A stretch of 64,000 bases of DNA from NCBI GenBank assembly GCA_950295325.1, contig OX485803.1:70881554-70945553 (forward strand). Reading direction: 5' to 3'. This DNA is from Polytrichum commune (taxonomy: Eukaryota > Streptophyta > Polytrichopsida > Polytrichales > Polytrichaceae). A program made the translations under genes and the position numbers. The notes beneath the pieces were generated by a model, which was not told where the DNA came from, did not search any database, and saw only the letters and a program-made list of their open reading frames with translations. Every line of letters begins with the position of its first letter. Position 1 is the stretch's first letter. Shown one piece after another: positions 24,300-37,319 of the stretch.

Positions 24300-25690
24300 T
24301 CAATAACACTTTGGTGGTATCTCCTTTCGTTTAGGGTTTGCTCTGTTCTGTGTCAAAGGTAAAGTCGGAGCTCGTTTTCCTCTCAGTTTTGTTCGGGAAG
24401 TTTGAGCTCTTCAACTTCCTCACTTTTCCTTCCATGTTTTGTGTGTAAGCTCTTCTGCAACTCCTAAGGTTGCCTGACAAATTTGAGTCTTGAGGACCCG
24501 GTTGTCAACATTGAGGGTTTAGGGTTTAGTTCTGAATTTTGTCGCACCCTAGGGTTTACTGGAAAAACCTTTGAGATGTAAGGTAGGGTTCCGAAATGCA
24601 TGAAATTGGTTGTAATTGTTTGTGGTGCGGAATTGTGATTGCGATGAGTGAGCCAAATTCTCAAACAGCCATCGAGAGTTTGTGCTACTCATCTCCTTTA
24701 GTACTCTTCTTCTGGTCTCCTAACCCTGTAGCGTGTTTTGAAGAAGCAGCAGGTAGGTTAGGTGTTTGTGAATAGTGTTGAGCATTTCGGTTTGATCATT
24801 ATCAGATTCACGGAAATGGAGAGTGAAACTTGTTGCAATTGCTCTATCCAGTTCAGAGTTTGAGAGATCGATTGCGATTTCATATCTCTTATGGAGGCAA
24901 AGTTGGGTTGATTGACAGGGATGATGTGAATGGTTACAGGGGAGATTTGAGAATGGTATGAATGACATGGTTTGTCAGGTATTGGATCTTTCACATGTTA
25001 ATGGATGAGTTTTGTGATGAAATTTTAATGGATATCCCAAGAATTCGCGTGTTTGGCAGTGGCTCTTTGAGTATCGAATTTAGTCAGAGAGTCCCAGTTA
25101 ATGCTCCGGATAGACGATGTCCAGTGGATAGATGTATGCAATTTCTAGTTCAAAGAAAATTTCAATGTCATTTCCCCTCATCTTGATCGTAGTCACATTT
25201 CAAGTAATCAGGAGATTGTCTGGTACAAAATCACGATTTATTGACTCTAAATCTCACGGAATGATCAATTCAACTATGCGATTGAATTGGGTTTTGTCCG
25301 CTGCTTCTCAAATGATGCAAGTGTTTTTGTTCTGACAGCTCATACTCGTTTTGTTCTGTGCAAGTTTGTTCTGTCATCTCAATTCATACCTATTTTCTGT
25401 TATATGCTGATTATTTTTTTTTTGGTCAGCTGTGTTTGTTTTTGACGACAGTGCACAGGAACTCACATGTGATAGGCTGAATTTCCTTTGCAGCTGAGAG
25501 CATGTGTTGCTCCATGACAATTCCGCCGTGTAATAGCATACCGATATTTGCAATTGTTTATATTCAAGCAAACAGACTGGCTGAACTCGAATCTTTTGTA
25601 AATCAGCAAAGTGAGCTGTGTGCTTTACGCAACTTCCAAGGAGGCTATATCCTTCACTGACAAGGTAGGAGATGATGAGCAACTTATCTT
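24300..25690 (+). promoter_or_regulatory. Upstream region of STE24, possible promoter or leader exon
   Basis: Not made of the repeat families around it. It contains pyrimidine-rich stretches and several AGGGTTTAGGGTTT-type telo-box-like words (near 24514), which are common near promoters of plant housekeeping genes. No coding domain is seen. Assignment to STE24 rests only on proximity and strand. Confidence 0.3.
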
Positions 25691-26070
25691 CTTAAGGTAG
25701 ATGGGTCTGAAATGGTTGCTTTTCCTGACTAGCCTGCTTCTCAGAGGATATGAAACATGCCAGAAGTACAAGGTGGTGTGCAAATCTAAATCGAGGCCAT
25801 AGCTGCTTTCCTCATAATATTTGGAGCTCTTATGAATATCTTATTCATTATCAAAGTGAAGATTCTTGTGCTCATTGAATGGACATATAGGTCCCCCCCA
25901 ATTATGTAGACTATTGAGCTTAGAATGGTTATCATATTTTGGACATGGTGTCCAATCTCTTTCAAACATGTCTTTCTGGTATCTGTTCTTGGAACCACTG
26001 GAAGCACATACCACTCAAATGTAGGTGTCTGATTAAAATAAGTAACTAAGTTGGACACGTCTACCTTATA
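25690..26070 (-). mobile_element. Family D MITE, reverse copy
   Basis: Inverted tips TTAAGGTAGATGGGTC at the left and GACACGTCTACCTTATAAG at the right. The body has ATATCTTATTCATTATCAAA in reverse. Lies about 320 bp upstream of the STE24 start codon. Confidence 0.65.
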
Positions 26071-26279
26071 AGTACTTTCTGTATATGTACAATCTCACAA
26101 CTGCATATATTATTCTGTTAAATTCTATATTGTTAAGAATTTAGTTCTGTCAGCTGGTGCATATTTTGCTCTGTGTGCTGATGAATATGTTGTTCTGTTG
26201 TTGTTGTTTGGCAAAGATTGTAGAAGCTTATGCTCAAGATTGATTGTTACAATCATCTTCCAAAACTGCTGAAGCTGCG

Positions 26280-26391
26280 TCAACAACCGCACCCCTTTGT
26301 TGAAGCACCTTGAACCTACCTCGCAAATCTTTAGTAGGGTTTGCTACTTACTTTGTTTCTAAGGAAAACGTAAGGGAGCTGGACTACCAAC
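26280..26391 (+). other. Probable 5' leader of STE24
   Basis: About 110 bases directly upstream of the ATG at 26392. The context around the start is ACCAACATGG, which is good for plant initiation. I see no in-frame ATG immediately upstream. The true transcription start is not visible. The 24300-25700 region, which has gene-like composition, could hold the promoter or non-coding leader exons, but I cannot prove a splice connection. Confidence 0.4.
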
Positions 26392-29300
26392 ATGGGGGAA
26401 AGTATGCCGTTTCCGTACCTTGAAGCCGTGGTTGGTGAGTTCTGATGATCTCTGCAAATGCTATTTATGGTGATGAGAAATTTGGTCTTCAGAACCCACT
26501 TGATGAGGCATACAATTTTGAAGGTCATCTTTTGCTGGGGGACTTTGTGGAGCAAAAAATTGTGGATGTTGGAAGAGAATAATTTCTCAGGAGTATGGGA
26601 AGGTCCTTGTAGCTTGTTGGTTTGTTCCTGATTTGGTTCTGGGGTTATGTTCATGGAGGATTCAGGGATGTGCTGTGACTGTGGCCCTAGATCAGTGGCC
26701 CTTAATTTGCATGCTGTGCTATCATGGCAGCTTCAAACTAATTGATTTATTTTGAAGTGAAATGGCATGTGTCACAGAACTGTTGATTGTGAATCCTATG
26801 TGAAAGTTGATGTGGCACAAAAATAAATCAAGATGCAACATGTAAAATGTTGAAGCTGCCATTGTATTATGGTTGCTACTATTGGAAATCTCTTTCAACT
26901 ACTGTCTAGAAGCACAATCAGCAAAGATTCAATAATGTCTAGGGTGGATGTCATGGCAACAGAGTTATTAGTCATCATGCTCCTTTCAAATACAAAAAGC
27001 ATGCAATCCCACACTAGCCTTCAGAGCCATCAGGAAGGTAGTTTCACAAGATAAAGTCTCGACAAGTAGACTGCCGAGGTGATCCAGGGGTTGAAATCAA
27101 TGTGCGCTTTTGAAGTGGACATAAATTTTGACAATGACAAATTATGACAACTGAGGGAGTGGATGTTCAGGTCATTTAGCATTGTCCAATATCTTAAAGT
27201 TGGCTAATTTCTCTGATAGGTGTAATAAAAATTCTAATGAAATGAGATTGATTTTAAAGTCTGGGAGGCTAAAAAGCTATGGGACTAGAAGTTCATCAAG
27301 ACTAACAATCTGTATGGAAGTCTTGGTGAGACAAATTTATCAAAGTATCACTTAATGTTGAGGACATGTGAGCATAATAGAGCATATTGTGGTGCCATGT
27401 TGCAGGGTTTATGGTGGCGATGTACTTCTTTGAGACATATTTGGACATCCGACAATATGGTGCTTTAAAGCTCTCCAATCTACCAGCACCCCTTAAGGGC
27501 GTAGTTAGTCAAGAGAAGTTTGAAAAGGCTCGGGCATACAGTTTAGATAAAAGGTTTGTTTTCCTTCTATGTTGTTGTACCTGCTTTCTTTATTTTAACA
27601 GCACTCCACATATTTGTTCGTCTCCTCATCAAAGTGGTTTGATTACACTGAAACTTGAATCACAAGTATGTGTGTATATTGCAATGCTCCTATATATGCA
27701 ACCAACAGTTTTGATACAGATTGAAGTATTTTCTTCGTCACAAGGAACTAATCATATGCCAATCTAAAGGAAAAATCCTCTGTGAAGCACTTTGGAGTTG
27801 TGCTAGTCATCCTTTCTTCTTATGCGAATTGGACTTCATGGGACCACATACTTATGCTGGTGGCATTACAATGGTTGGTTGCAGTCAGTTTCACTTTGTA
27901 CATGCGGCTGTCAACATTGTGGAAGAAGCTGCAATTCTTTTGTTCGGGTTGCTACCTTGGGCCTGGGACGTGAGTTTCAATCGTTCTTCTTCTCATGTCC
28001 TACACTTGCCATGTTGGTAAATAGGGTTTATCTGAGCAAGTGAATTTGAATGTATTTGGGCAGCTGAAAGAATTTTGTTTTTGGTAAGTTGACATTTTTG
28101 GCTGTACGATTGGGTGATTTGGCAGAAAACTGGAGAATTTGTGGGATTCCTTGGCTTCAATGTCCAGAATGAGATTCTACATACACTTGCCTTCCTGGCT
28201 GCAACCACTTTGTGGTCCCAGGTACTTCACACGAACACTAAATAGTCCTATTAGTGTGTATTCCACAGTAATTCTTTAGAACCCACATATAAATTATAAC
28301 CCATGCCAAATATCTGATAGTAAATTAATGTGGACCACAATAATTATTTCTCGAGGAAATTGATCTGGTAATATTTTATTTTTATGCTACTTTTGTCCTT
28401 GAACTATTACTCAAGGTATTTGTTGGAAGTCTCCAGGAAGACAGGGGTAGACCCGGGGTTTTCGACCCAAATTATTTCCACCCTGGCTAGAATATTAGTC
28501 TGGCCCACATTAATTATCTCCACATTTGTTTTCCACCCACGCTAATAGGACTACTTAGTGTAGTTTTCAGTTATTTTAATTTACATGGGGTTCTCCCTTT
28601 TGTCCTATCCCTTGTAATCAGCAAGCTTAGATGTGCATATCCTATATTTCATACTTGTAATGTTTGGTACTCATGGGTGTCTTTTTTCAATGTTGCGTGC
28701 TGGCCAGGCGATTGAGCTTCCATTTTCTCTGTACTCCACATTCGTCATTGAGGCACGCCATGGCTTCAACAAGGTGAGCCTAATTCTGTATTACCAGATT
28801 TCTCCCAGTTTTTACGGCTGTGCTATGGTGTCAATTTTAAGGGCTTGAGCTGTCTCTTGCAAGTTGTTCTGCTCAAATTGATTTGTCTTTAAAATGCTGT
28901 GCTTCTCACAATTATCTATTTACATGGTGTGTGTTGCAGCAAACAATTTGGTTGTTCTTTAGAGACATGTTGATGGGGCTTGCTCTTATGGTGGTGGTGG
29001 GGCCGCCTGTAGTTGCGGCAATTATCATCATTGTGCAAAAAGGCGGTCCTTACCTTGCATTATATTTGTGGGCATTTATGCTACTCCTCTCATTGGTGCT
29101 GATGGCTGTATATCCCATTTTGATCGCTCCACTCTTCAACAAGTTCACTCCTGTCAGTCTCTCTTTCCTCCTTGCGAATTTGATCGTCTTGCACAAATTC
29201 ATCCTTTTGACTCTACGAGCAGCCCGTGGACCACATAATTTTCCTGGGTTGTGACATTGATAAAAAAAGAAGAAGATGGACTTCCACCACTTTTACCACT

Positions 29301-32300
29301 AGATTGGAGCATGTCAGATCCATCAAAACTTGTGTTGGTGAGTGAAATTTTGTAGAGTAATGTTAAGACCTAATCAACTTCTGTGGGGTGGCTTCTGCAG
29401 TTGCCAGAAGGGGAGCTTCGTGCAAAGATTGAAAAGTTGGCATCATCTCTTGACTTTCCACTGAAGAAATTATTTGTCATTGATGGATCTACCCGTTCTA
29501 GCCACAGCAATGTACTGCAATTCTCATCTTGAACTACAATCCCTTCATGTTTTGATTTGATATTTCTTGGTTACTAGCCATGTCTCAGCTGAGTGCCCTT
29601 TATGTGACTCAAGTTGAGTGAAGAGATTCTCGGTTTTTAGGTAGTTTGAGCCTTGGAGTTGACAAGCTCTCATCCATGTATCAAATACCAAGACACATGG
29701 AATCATCTTATGTGAGCTTGTAACGGTAGCTTGATGAAGCAAGCTCACATAAGATGCTCGCCACCAATGAGAAAACTTTATATTTTTAAGCTTTCAAAGT
29801 TTGTTTACTTAATCAGGCCGATGTGAAGGGGCTGCTTCTCAAATGATCCATTCTTTCTGTTTAAACCTAGTCATTTAGCTGATGTGGGTCACGTAATTGT
29901 CAGTCATGATGGGGTCATGAGTATTGATTGACAGATAGGGTCACGAGATTGGGTGACAGTGTGAATGGGTTACAAAGTAGGTAGACAATGTATTTATGTG
30001 GTACTGAAGGCGTATCTGGTTGTGCAGGCATACATGTACGGGTTCTACAACAGCAAGCGCATTGTTCTCTATGATACCCTCATCTCTCAGGTACTTTGAC
30101 ACTAAGGTGGAGCAGTGTTAATTGGATACTTCACTCTCTGCGCCGACTTCTCGTAGGATACGACACACACAATTAGTGCAAGATGATTAGCAAATCTAAA
30201 TTGTGCCTGTAGCCATTTTCCTCATGATTTTCAGAGCTCATATGAATATTTTATTCGTTATTAAAGTGAATATTCTTGTGCTCATTAAATGGTTGTGTAG
30301 CCCAATTATGTTGAGTATTGAGCCTAGATTGGTTAACAAATTTTGAGCATTGAGTTTAATCTCTTTTAAGCACATGCCTTTTTGGTGTCTGTTCTTAGAT
30401 GCACACTTAACCACATACAACTCAAATATAGGTGTCCAGATTATTGTCATGTTGGATTAATGCCTGTCTACCTTATTTTCCAGTGCCTGCTGTCAGCATG
30501 TGATTGGAGCAGGCAGTTACTTACAAGAACTCCTTTGATGTGTGTAATTGTTTGGCAGTGTAAAAACGAGGAAGAGGTTGTGGCTGTTATAGCACATGAA
30601 TTGGGCCACTGGAAGCTCAGTCATACCATGTACTCTTTCCTTGCGATGCAGGTTGAAATCTTATTGCTTTTATCTTTTTGTGTTCTGTATCCGTGTGGGA
30701 GGAATCTACACATGCAAAGATTAGAATCTTTCTTAGTAGTCTATTTTCTATTGGCATTGTTTTAGTTTTAGTACTAATCAGGCAATTTGATAAAACCAGG
30801 CAATCTTAAGCTGTCTCCTTCCCTTTCTCGTGCAGATGGGTTAGTGTAGGGGTTCTAATCATAAAGTATACCTCTTTGAATTGTATTTTATTTGTTTGAC
30901 AATATCACGTTATAGCCACATAACAAGGTTTTAAGTTTATGATGTGAACATGAGAAATTATTCACATGATGGTACTTGTAAGGAGCAATCAGTTTTGTAA
31001 GGTGGGTCATTTTGTCTTGTCATACAGGTTCTTACACTACTGCAATTTGGAGGTTACACTCTTGTTCGCAACTCAAGTGATCTGTTTCGTAGTTTTGGAT
31101 TCACGACTCAACCGGTGCTCATTGGCCTCATTCTTTTCCAGGTCTTGTTCAGATCCTATCTCTTACCTTCTCCTGCATAGTTTAATGCTACTAATGCAGT
31201 ATTCACGGAACTCAAGTTTCTAGACCCTTGTCAGCCTTCTCAAGGTCCTTCAAGTTGATACTTGTACATGTACCTGAATATCGTGTGGTGTCTGTTTCTG
31301 AGATTGATTGATTGCCATAAGCTCATTTGGTTGCATATATTCTCAGATAGTTGGATTTATAGCAGAGGTACCATTGGGTGTACATTGTAGTAAAATTTGG
31401 GTGGTTGGACTGCTTCTTCTCTACAGCATACTATAATGCCTCTCCATCATCTTGTAAGCTTTGCTCTCAACTTGGTGAGCCGAGCCTTTGAATTCCAGGT
31501 GAGAAACACCTGCTCCTCCTCTCTACACAGGACTTACGGACTCAATGTAGGACATATATACACATGTTTCACGAGCCCCACCAAGTCATAAAGTTGTTTT
31601 TTTTTCAAATGTGGGGATTTGAATCTTTATTTAGTACATCATCTTATGTCAAAGGATAAAAGAAAAATACACTCATGTGTGACATTGCTTGTAAAAATTC
31701 ATAGTGTATCTGTATTCAAGGGTGCTCAGGCTGTGTTTGTGAACCTAAATCTTTAATAATATCAATGTACTCAACTGATTAAAAAAGTGGACTTGAAGAA
31801 TTCTGGATAGATCACTTTTGACATGATTGGCTAAAAGTGGAAGTATGTAGCTCAAATACACCTTTTGTGGTAAGGGTCAAGGGGTATCTGGTGGGCTATT
31901 GCAGGTTGTTGTACACAATGTGGTTTGACATAAGTTAGTGCATCTGTTATGATGATTTTACTAGACATTCATGCTAATTTTGTGGAATATTGGCATGACT
32001 TATTTTAAGGGATAGTGTCGTCATCATCAATAAGGAACATGATGAACAATGTCAGATAAAGCCACATGAGCCAGAGACTAAGCAGTAATTTCACTGTATT
32101 GTGCCAGGCTGATGCATTTGCTCGTGAACTGGGCTATAAAGACCCGTTAAGAGCTGGCCTTATCAAGCTCCAGGTATCTCTTCAATGGCTCATCAATCTT
32201 TAGCAATCAATTTTGTCACTCCAATGGCTTCACCCTCTATACTTAAGCAGGGAACCTTGTACTTAGGCTGGCATAAATAGTTGTATCCTTCACCTCAAGG

Positions 32301-33756
32301 GGACTTTTCATAGGGAGTTGGTCTCCTATGATTTTTCTGTTGGTTGTTTTCCATGCAAATTCAATAATATCTTTCCACATATCCATGCTCGGAGGTAATG
32401 TTTGAATTTGAATGAAGAGCAACCTATTTCATCTTATTGAGGGCCAAACCCATTTTAGCATCTCTTGGCATGCCAAAATGAGTTTGGTTCTCAATGAAGT
32501 GACGTAGCATGTTCTTTGTTTGCACCTCCACACTACCTCCAAGCATGTATCCCAACCTTACTGAATATGGAACGTATTGTAAGCAGCCTAATTCGGTTAC
32601 TTGTCTGAAATGTACACCTATATTTGAGTGGTGTGGGTAGATGTGGATCTTAGAATGGACACCAAAAAGACATGTGCTTAAAAGGGATTGGAATATGGTC
32701 TCAAAATTTGTCAACCATTAGAGGCTCAATAATCAACATAATTTTGGGGGGTAATGTGTTTTCATTAAATGAGGAGGAGAATCTTCACTTTTATTTGATT
32801 TAAATATGCATAGAGCTCCAAATATTATAAGGAAAGTGGTGGCAGGCACTATCTGAATTTGCTAATCATCTTTCTAGTTGCTCGTTCATATCCTATGAGA
32901 TGTGGGGACAGAGATAAAAGTGTCCATCTAAGACCCACTTACCTTAGTATGTCACCCATTCAACCAGCTGGACCACCTCTTTTGGATTGAAGAACACTAG
33001 ATAGTCCTATTAGTGTGGCCCACATGAATTGTTTTTTTTAGGAAATTGATGAGCGAATAATTTATTATATGCTACTTTTGTCCTTCAACTAATACCCACA
33101 GTGTTGGTCGGAAGACTTGGGTGAAGACCTGGGGTCATGGGCCACATTATTTTCACCCTGATTAGACAACTAGTGAGGCCCAAATTAATCATCTCCACAT
33201 TAATGCTCCATCCACAATAACAGGACTATTTAAGATAGTTATGTGTTTTCTGACCACTTTTCTCTTTTTTCCCACTTCTCATAGGCAATTAGTGCAAGAT
33301 GATTAGCAAATCCAAATCGTGCCTGTAGCCATTTGCTTCATAATGAATATCTTGTTCATTATCAAAGTGAAGATTCATGTGCTCATTAAGGGGTTATATA
33401 GGTCCCCCCAATCATGCTGACTATTCAGCCTAGAATAGGTAACATATTCTGAGCACGTAGTCCATTCTCTCTGAAACACATGTATTTTTGGTGTCCATCT
33501 CAAATCCACACCTAACTACATACCACTCAAATATAGGTGTCCAGATTATTGCTATGTCGATTTATGCACATCTACATTAGCGAAATTGTCCGGTGTGGTG
33601 GCTATAATTTGCTAACATCATGTTTTTGGGGGTGAGCAGGAGGAGAATCTATCAGCCATGAACACTGACCCATGGTACTCGGCATATCATTATTCACATC
33701 CGCCTCTTGTAGAGCGGTTACAGGCTTTGGATGATGTGGAGAAGAAGACCCAGTAG
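26392..33756 (+). CDS. STE24: CAAX prenyl protease 1 (STE24/FACE-1), 13 exons, complete
   Basis: Zinc metalloprotease of the ER membrane (M48A family) that removes the last three residues of prenylated CAAX proteins. I assembled the CDS by hand: 26392-26434, 27406-27553, 27885-27969, 28126-28221, 28708-28773, 28940-29152, 29401-29511, 30028-30090, 30559-30651, 31028-31141, 31427-31498, 32108-32173, 33640-33756. All 12 introns are GT-AG; total 1287 nt, 428 codons plus TAG, close to the plant family length of about 424. The zinc motif HELGH is at residues 288-292, and the third ligand is probably Glu366 in AFEFQADAF, 78 residues on. Other family blocks include [45 protein letters not shown] and the C-terminal [12 protein letters not shown]. 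Several hydrophobic segments fit a multi-pass membrane protein. The start is the 43-nt first exon ([14 protein letters not shown]); its phase joins exon 2 exactly to give VVGFM. No frame is broken, so the gene looks functional. Confidence 0.97.
28236..28562. mobile_element. Family E MITE inside STE24 intron 4
   Basis: Inverted ends: CACTAAATAGTCCTATTAGT at the left and CTAATAGGACTACTTAGTGT at the right. It begins about 14 nt after the intron 4 donor. The second copy is in intron 12 (32994-33240). Confidence 0.65.
30105..30478 (-). mobile_element. Family D MITE inside STE24 intron 8
   Basis: Fills most of the 468-bp intron 8. Has ATATTTTATTCGTTATTAAA, CAACTCAAATATAGGTGTCC and the end GCCTGTCTACCTTA. 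It leaves about 80 nt before the acceptor at 30558. Confidence 0.65.
32600..32955 (+). mobile_element. Family D MITE inside STE24 intron 12
   Basis: TGTACACCTATATTTGAGTG, ACCAAAAAGACATGTGCTTA and AGACCCACTTACCTTAG mark a forward copy. It is followed by a family E copy and then a reverse family D copy. Confidence 0.65.
32994..33240. mobile_element. Family E MITE inside STE24 intron 12
   Basis: Left end CACTAGATAGTCCTATTAGT, right end AACAGGACTATTTAAGATAG. A shorter, more degraded relative of 28236-28562. Confidence 0.55.
33255..33585 (-). mobile_element. Family D MITE inside STE24 intron 12, reverse copy
   Basis: AATGAATATCTTGTTCATTA and CACTCAAATATAGGTGTCC in reverse orientation. With the forward copy at 32600 it forms a long inverted pair around the family E element. 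Confidence 0.6.
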
Positions 33757-34060
33757 GGTGTTCTGTTCTCCCTCATCGTTAAAAGCATAAGGCCCTCAGC
33801 TCCATCACATATCCACGCCATTGCAGAGCGACATAGTGAAGCCACATCACTTTTATTGCTTCTATTTGCTTTGGTGGAGGACCCCTTCTGTAGCACCACT
33901 TTTTGGGTGCATTCCTGTGTCACTCTGTTTTTTTCTTTCCTTTTTGACACCACATAACATTGAAAGTACTATCTGGAATGTAGTCAGGGTGTACACTTGT
34001 TATTTTCTTGTGCGCTCTCAAATTCCTTTACTGTGTATAGTTTGTTGAATTATCGGGAAA
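33757..34060 (+). other. Probable 3' UTR of STE24
   Basis: Sequence after the TAG stop at 33754-33756. It is T-rich with no repeat-family match to the rest of the window up to about 34060. No clear AATAAA signal is visible, so the polyadenylation point is uncertain. The extent is inferred from position only. Confidence 0.35.
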
Positions 34061-35019
34061 TCATCTGGTGCTCTTTGGTGACCGCTTTGTGGATGAATGA
34101 ATGGATGCTAGTGAAATTTTGAAGGCGACATACATGAAACTTGCAACCCAGAGATGCAGATTCTTTGATGGAGTTCAAGATATAATTCATCTTGTGACAT
34201 TGTCGACCAACAACTAGAATCTGACATCAACTTCAACAATGTAAATCACACAATGTATGCCGATTTCCCTGCCAGGGAGTACACCATCCTCTTAGCCCTT
34301 TGAAACAAATTCATCTCGTTTCTTGCCACTGCAAACGTAATGAGATGAGCAATCAATGACCTTGTATCCTCATGGATTTTCACCCTACAGGTGATTGATT
34401 AACTTAAAATGGCTTAGGGCACTTTGTTTGTCATCTCTTTTGGTAAAACAAAGTGGAATCCTGAAGGTTTTTTCTTTTTTCTTTTTCTTTTTCTTTTTAT
34501 GAATATGGAGATGAGTGGTTGTACATTTCACCATTCATCTCCATATGAGTACTGGTGAGTACCATTCATATCTGGTACCACTCATCTGGTGGGTGAATGC
34601 ACCCACATGTGCATGCACATGTGCCTCTTTAAAGCAAGAAGTGCATGTATATGGCAATTATGGGCTTGCTTGTAGTCAAGGTAATCCAAAAGCGTAAGAT
34701 ATGACCCATGCAATGTGTCACATCTCATCATTCTATTGGATGAAGTATACGGTCATATATTTTGATCCATTGTGACAGTACTAGACTCTTTATGACATAG
34801 AAAAAAGACCTTGGCAATTTCATTGAGTATAATACCCTATCAATAAATTTTTCCCATTTTATCAAGAATCTGGTAGTGTGGCAATGAGTTGACATTAAGA
34901 CAATGAGAAAATCTTGGCAATTTTATGTAACATATACAACTAAGTCGCATTTGGTGCACCAGCATCCCCTTTCATTGAACTACATGTTGCATTGTACTAG
35001 GTCCAACTATAACTAATAT
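34061..35019. other. Intergenic, no gene seen
   Basis: Contains a CTTTTT-rich tract near 34475-34495 and a short palindromic set of words (TGAATATGGAGATGAGTGGT and ACCATTCATCTCCATATGAG, about 34499-34548). No domain. Confidence 0.3.
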
Positions 35020-35028
35020 GGTAGAAGC

Positions 35029-35260
35029 AATGTCCGGGGAGATTCTTGAACATAATTGGTTGAAATCCTAGTGTTTCCAAGTTGAACTGGTTACATGTGG
35101 ACATCTTTCGGTTTTTCTTTATTAATTTGAGGCATACACCATAAATTCCTTTAAAAAGTTTGGTTATTTTCTTGATCGGTCAAGTCTTGAACTCGAACCG
35201 GTTATTTCTCAAACTTGACCGGTTCATCTATGACTAGCGGTTGGTTCTCCTTGTTCATTG
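35029..35260 (-). mobile_element. Family B MITE, reverse copy
   Basis: A 232-bp copy with flanking 9-mers GGTAGAAGC (35020-35028) and GGTAGAAAG (35261-35269). Ends AATGTCCGGGGAGATT and TTCTCCTTGTTCATT. Confidence 0.75.
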
Positions 35261-35894
35261 GGTAGAAAGCCCCCTCCTTGTCCATGAAGGATACCATACA
35301 CACTTGGATGGGGGGTCCCATTGGATCAAATTTTCCAACACTTCTAGTGTAGAATTGGGATGCCCTTCTCAATTCATGCCATATGTGTACCTAATGTGGA
35401 ATTTCTTATAACTCAAGAACCTGCAATTTCATGGACTTAACCTTTATACATTCGAATACAGTTTGCAATTTGTAATAGTGTTATGATCATTTTGGTCAAT
35501 GAATTTTTTTGCAATTTATTATAACAAATATTAATAGGATTTAATGTAAAAATAAATAAACCTTGAAAGGCTTGGAGGATCAAGTAAATATCAAAGGTTG
35601 ACAAAAATATTGCAAACATGAGATGATCTTGGAGTGTTTATCCCATAAAAGTGCCTCTTAATCATTTGTGAATCATATAAGCAAAATTTTGGAGGTGATA
35701 GAACATATCAATAGCATGTTTGTGGTTGGGATATGGAATTACTACAACGTTCTAAAATTCAAAAAAATACGTTTAAGTTAATTTTTTAAAGCAAGCTTTG
35801 ATAGGCCCATTTTGGAGCATTTAGGCCAATGGGGGTTAGTATAATGACATCAACTCATGAAAACATCATAATATTAGAATAATAATGGTACATA

Positions 35895-36800
35895 TGATTG
35901 TTATTGAAAATCTACATTATAAAATATGGATTGAGACACCCTAATGTGTTGAAATTGCTAGGGATCTCTCTCAAACAAACCTCAGACTACAACTTGAGAA
36001 GCTCTATGATTGTGGGGTTAATGGATAGTGATTTGAGGAAGTTCATTTGTGCGCGGAAGGAGGAAGAAGAAGAACCTCGCCACAGGGGTTTGCTATTCCT
36101 GCTAAGGGAGGCCATAGTCATCAGTGCACAAATTGCAAGGGAATGACACACACAAAGATTTGAAGCTTGGAAATGTGATGGTCATGTGAACCATATGGCG
36201 GGCCCCTGGGGTCCCATCGGCCCTTGGCTCTTGCATAAACTCTGTGGCACTGTCAATATAATTCCGATTCTTTCTACGAAGGCGGCAATCGATTGTTCAC
36301 ATAATGAGCTACATGGGGACATTCATGTCAATTTTTTTAAAAAAAAATGGTGACGTAATTAGTCATTTTTAAGGGTATCATGCTCATTTTTTAGATGGAT
36401 TTTTGGAAAAATAAGTAAGAACAAGTTTTTGAGTGAAGTTATTAAAAAGGAGACTTAGTTGAGAGCAAGATTGATCCAACGGTACGTTGCGAGATGCAGT
36501 AATGACTTCTAACCAACATCTACAGGTTTAGGTTTAAGTTTAGGTTAATGTTGCAACACAAGCACTCCAGCAAAATAAATAATTAATGACATTTTGAGAC
36601 ATAGTCTATGCGGGACCCTGGGGTCCTGCCATAAGGTTCATGTGGACATCAAGATCACAGTCTTTGGTTGTTCGTGGCTCATGGCTTTGGATCCCCAATC
36701 CACAGTAGCTCTAACGCTACTGTGCTCAGCCATTATATGGCACCTGAGGACTTCAACAAATCTGTGACATTGTTAGACAAAGGTAGACGTGTATAGTTTA
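35895..36800 (+). pseudogene. Protein kinase pseudogene, first domain (middle part)
   Basis: Ser/Thr-type kinase subdomains in order but in different frames. GLRHPNVLKLLG at about 35930; MIVGLMDSDLRKFI at about 36015; the catalytic loop as HKDLKLGN at about 36150 (reached by a frame change); KITVFG at 36651-36668, where the DFG aspartate is Val; HYMAPE at 36731-36748; and VDVYSL at 36782-36799. Stops and shifts separate them, and the 36190-36640 stretch may be an old intron. The lost DFG Asp and broken frames mean no active kinase. The subfamily is not recognisable. Confidence 0.7.
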
Positions 36801-37319
36801 GCAGTGATGTGCTTAGCCATTTTAACACGTCAAGAACCATTTGAAGATATAGTTCCGAGATGAGATTTGTAGAATCACATACTTAAAAAGTGGCATGCTA
36901 CTGCTACTAAGGTAGAAATACCATAACCTGTGAAAATAAGGTGATTTGCATTGAAGATCTGGTCTGACAATCATGAGATAATTTTCCAAGATAGACGAGA
37001 AGGATTCATGAAGAATGCAAGTTGTTTCATATTTTTTTGCCCTATACAAAAAAAATGCTACAACTTTTCAAAGTGGAAAGGTCGTTCAAACCCCTATTCG
37101 TTCATTAGATTCTCCCTACACTGAACACGGTAATCCACATTTCCATACAGAACATCACCTAAATTGGTTACCTCATGAGTACATTAACACTTGACTACAC
37201 TAAGTGTACACACATTGAAGTTGCCGCCGAGCCATGATCGGTTTTAGAAATGGCACTTCACCATTGTGACGGTGGTCTAATGCACGGCTAGAGGGTGGTT
37301 AACGGGTTATGGTATTTCT

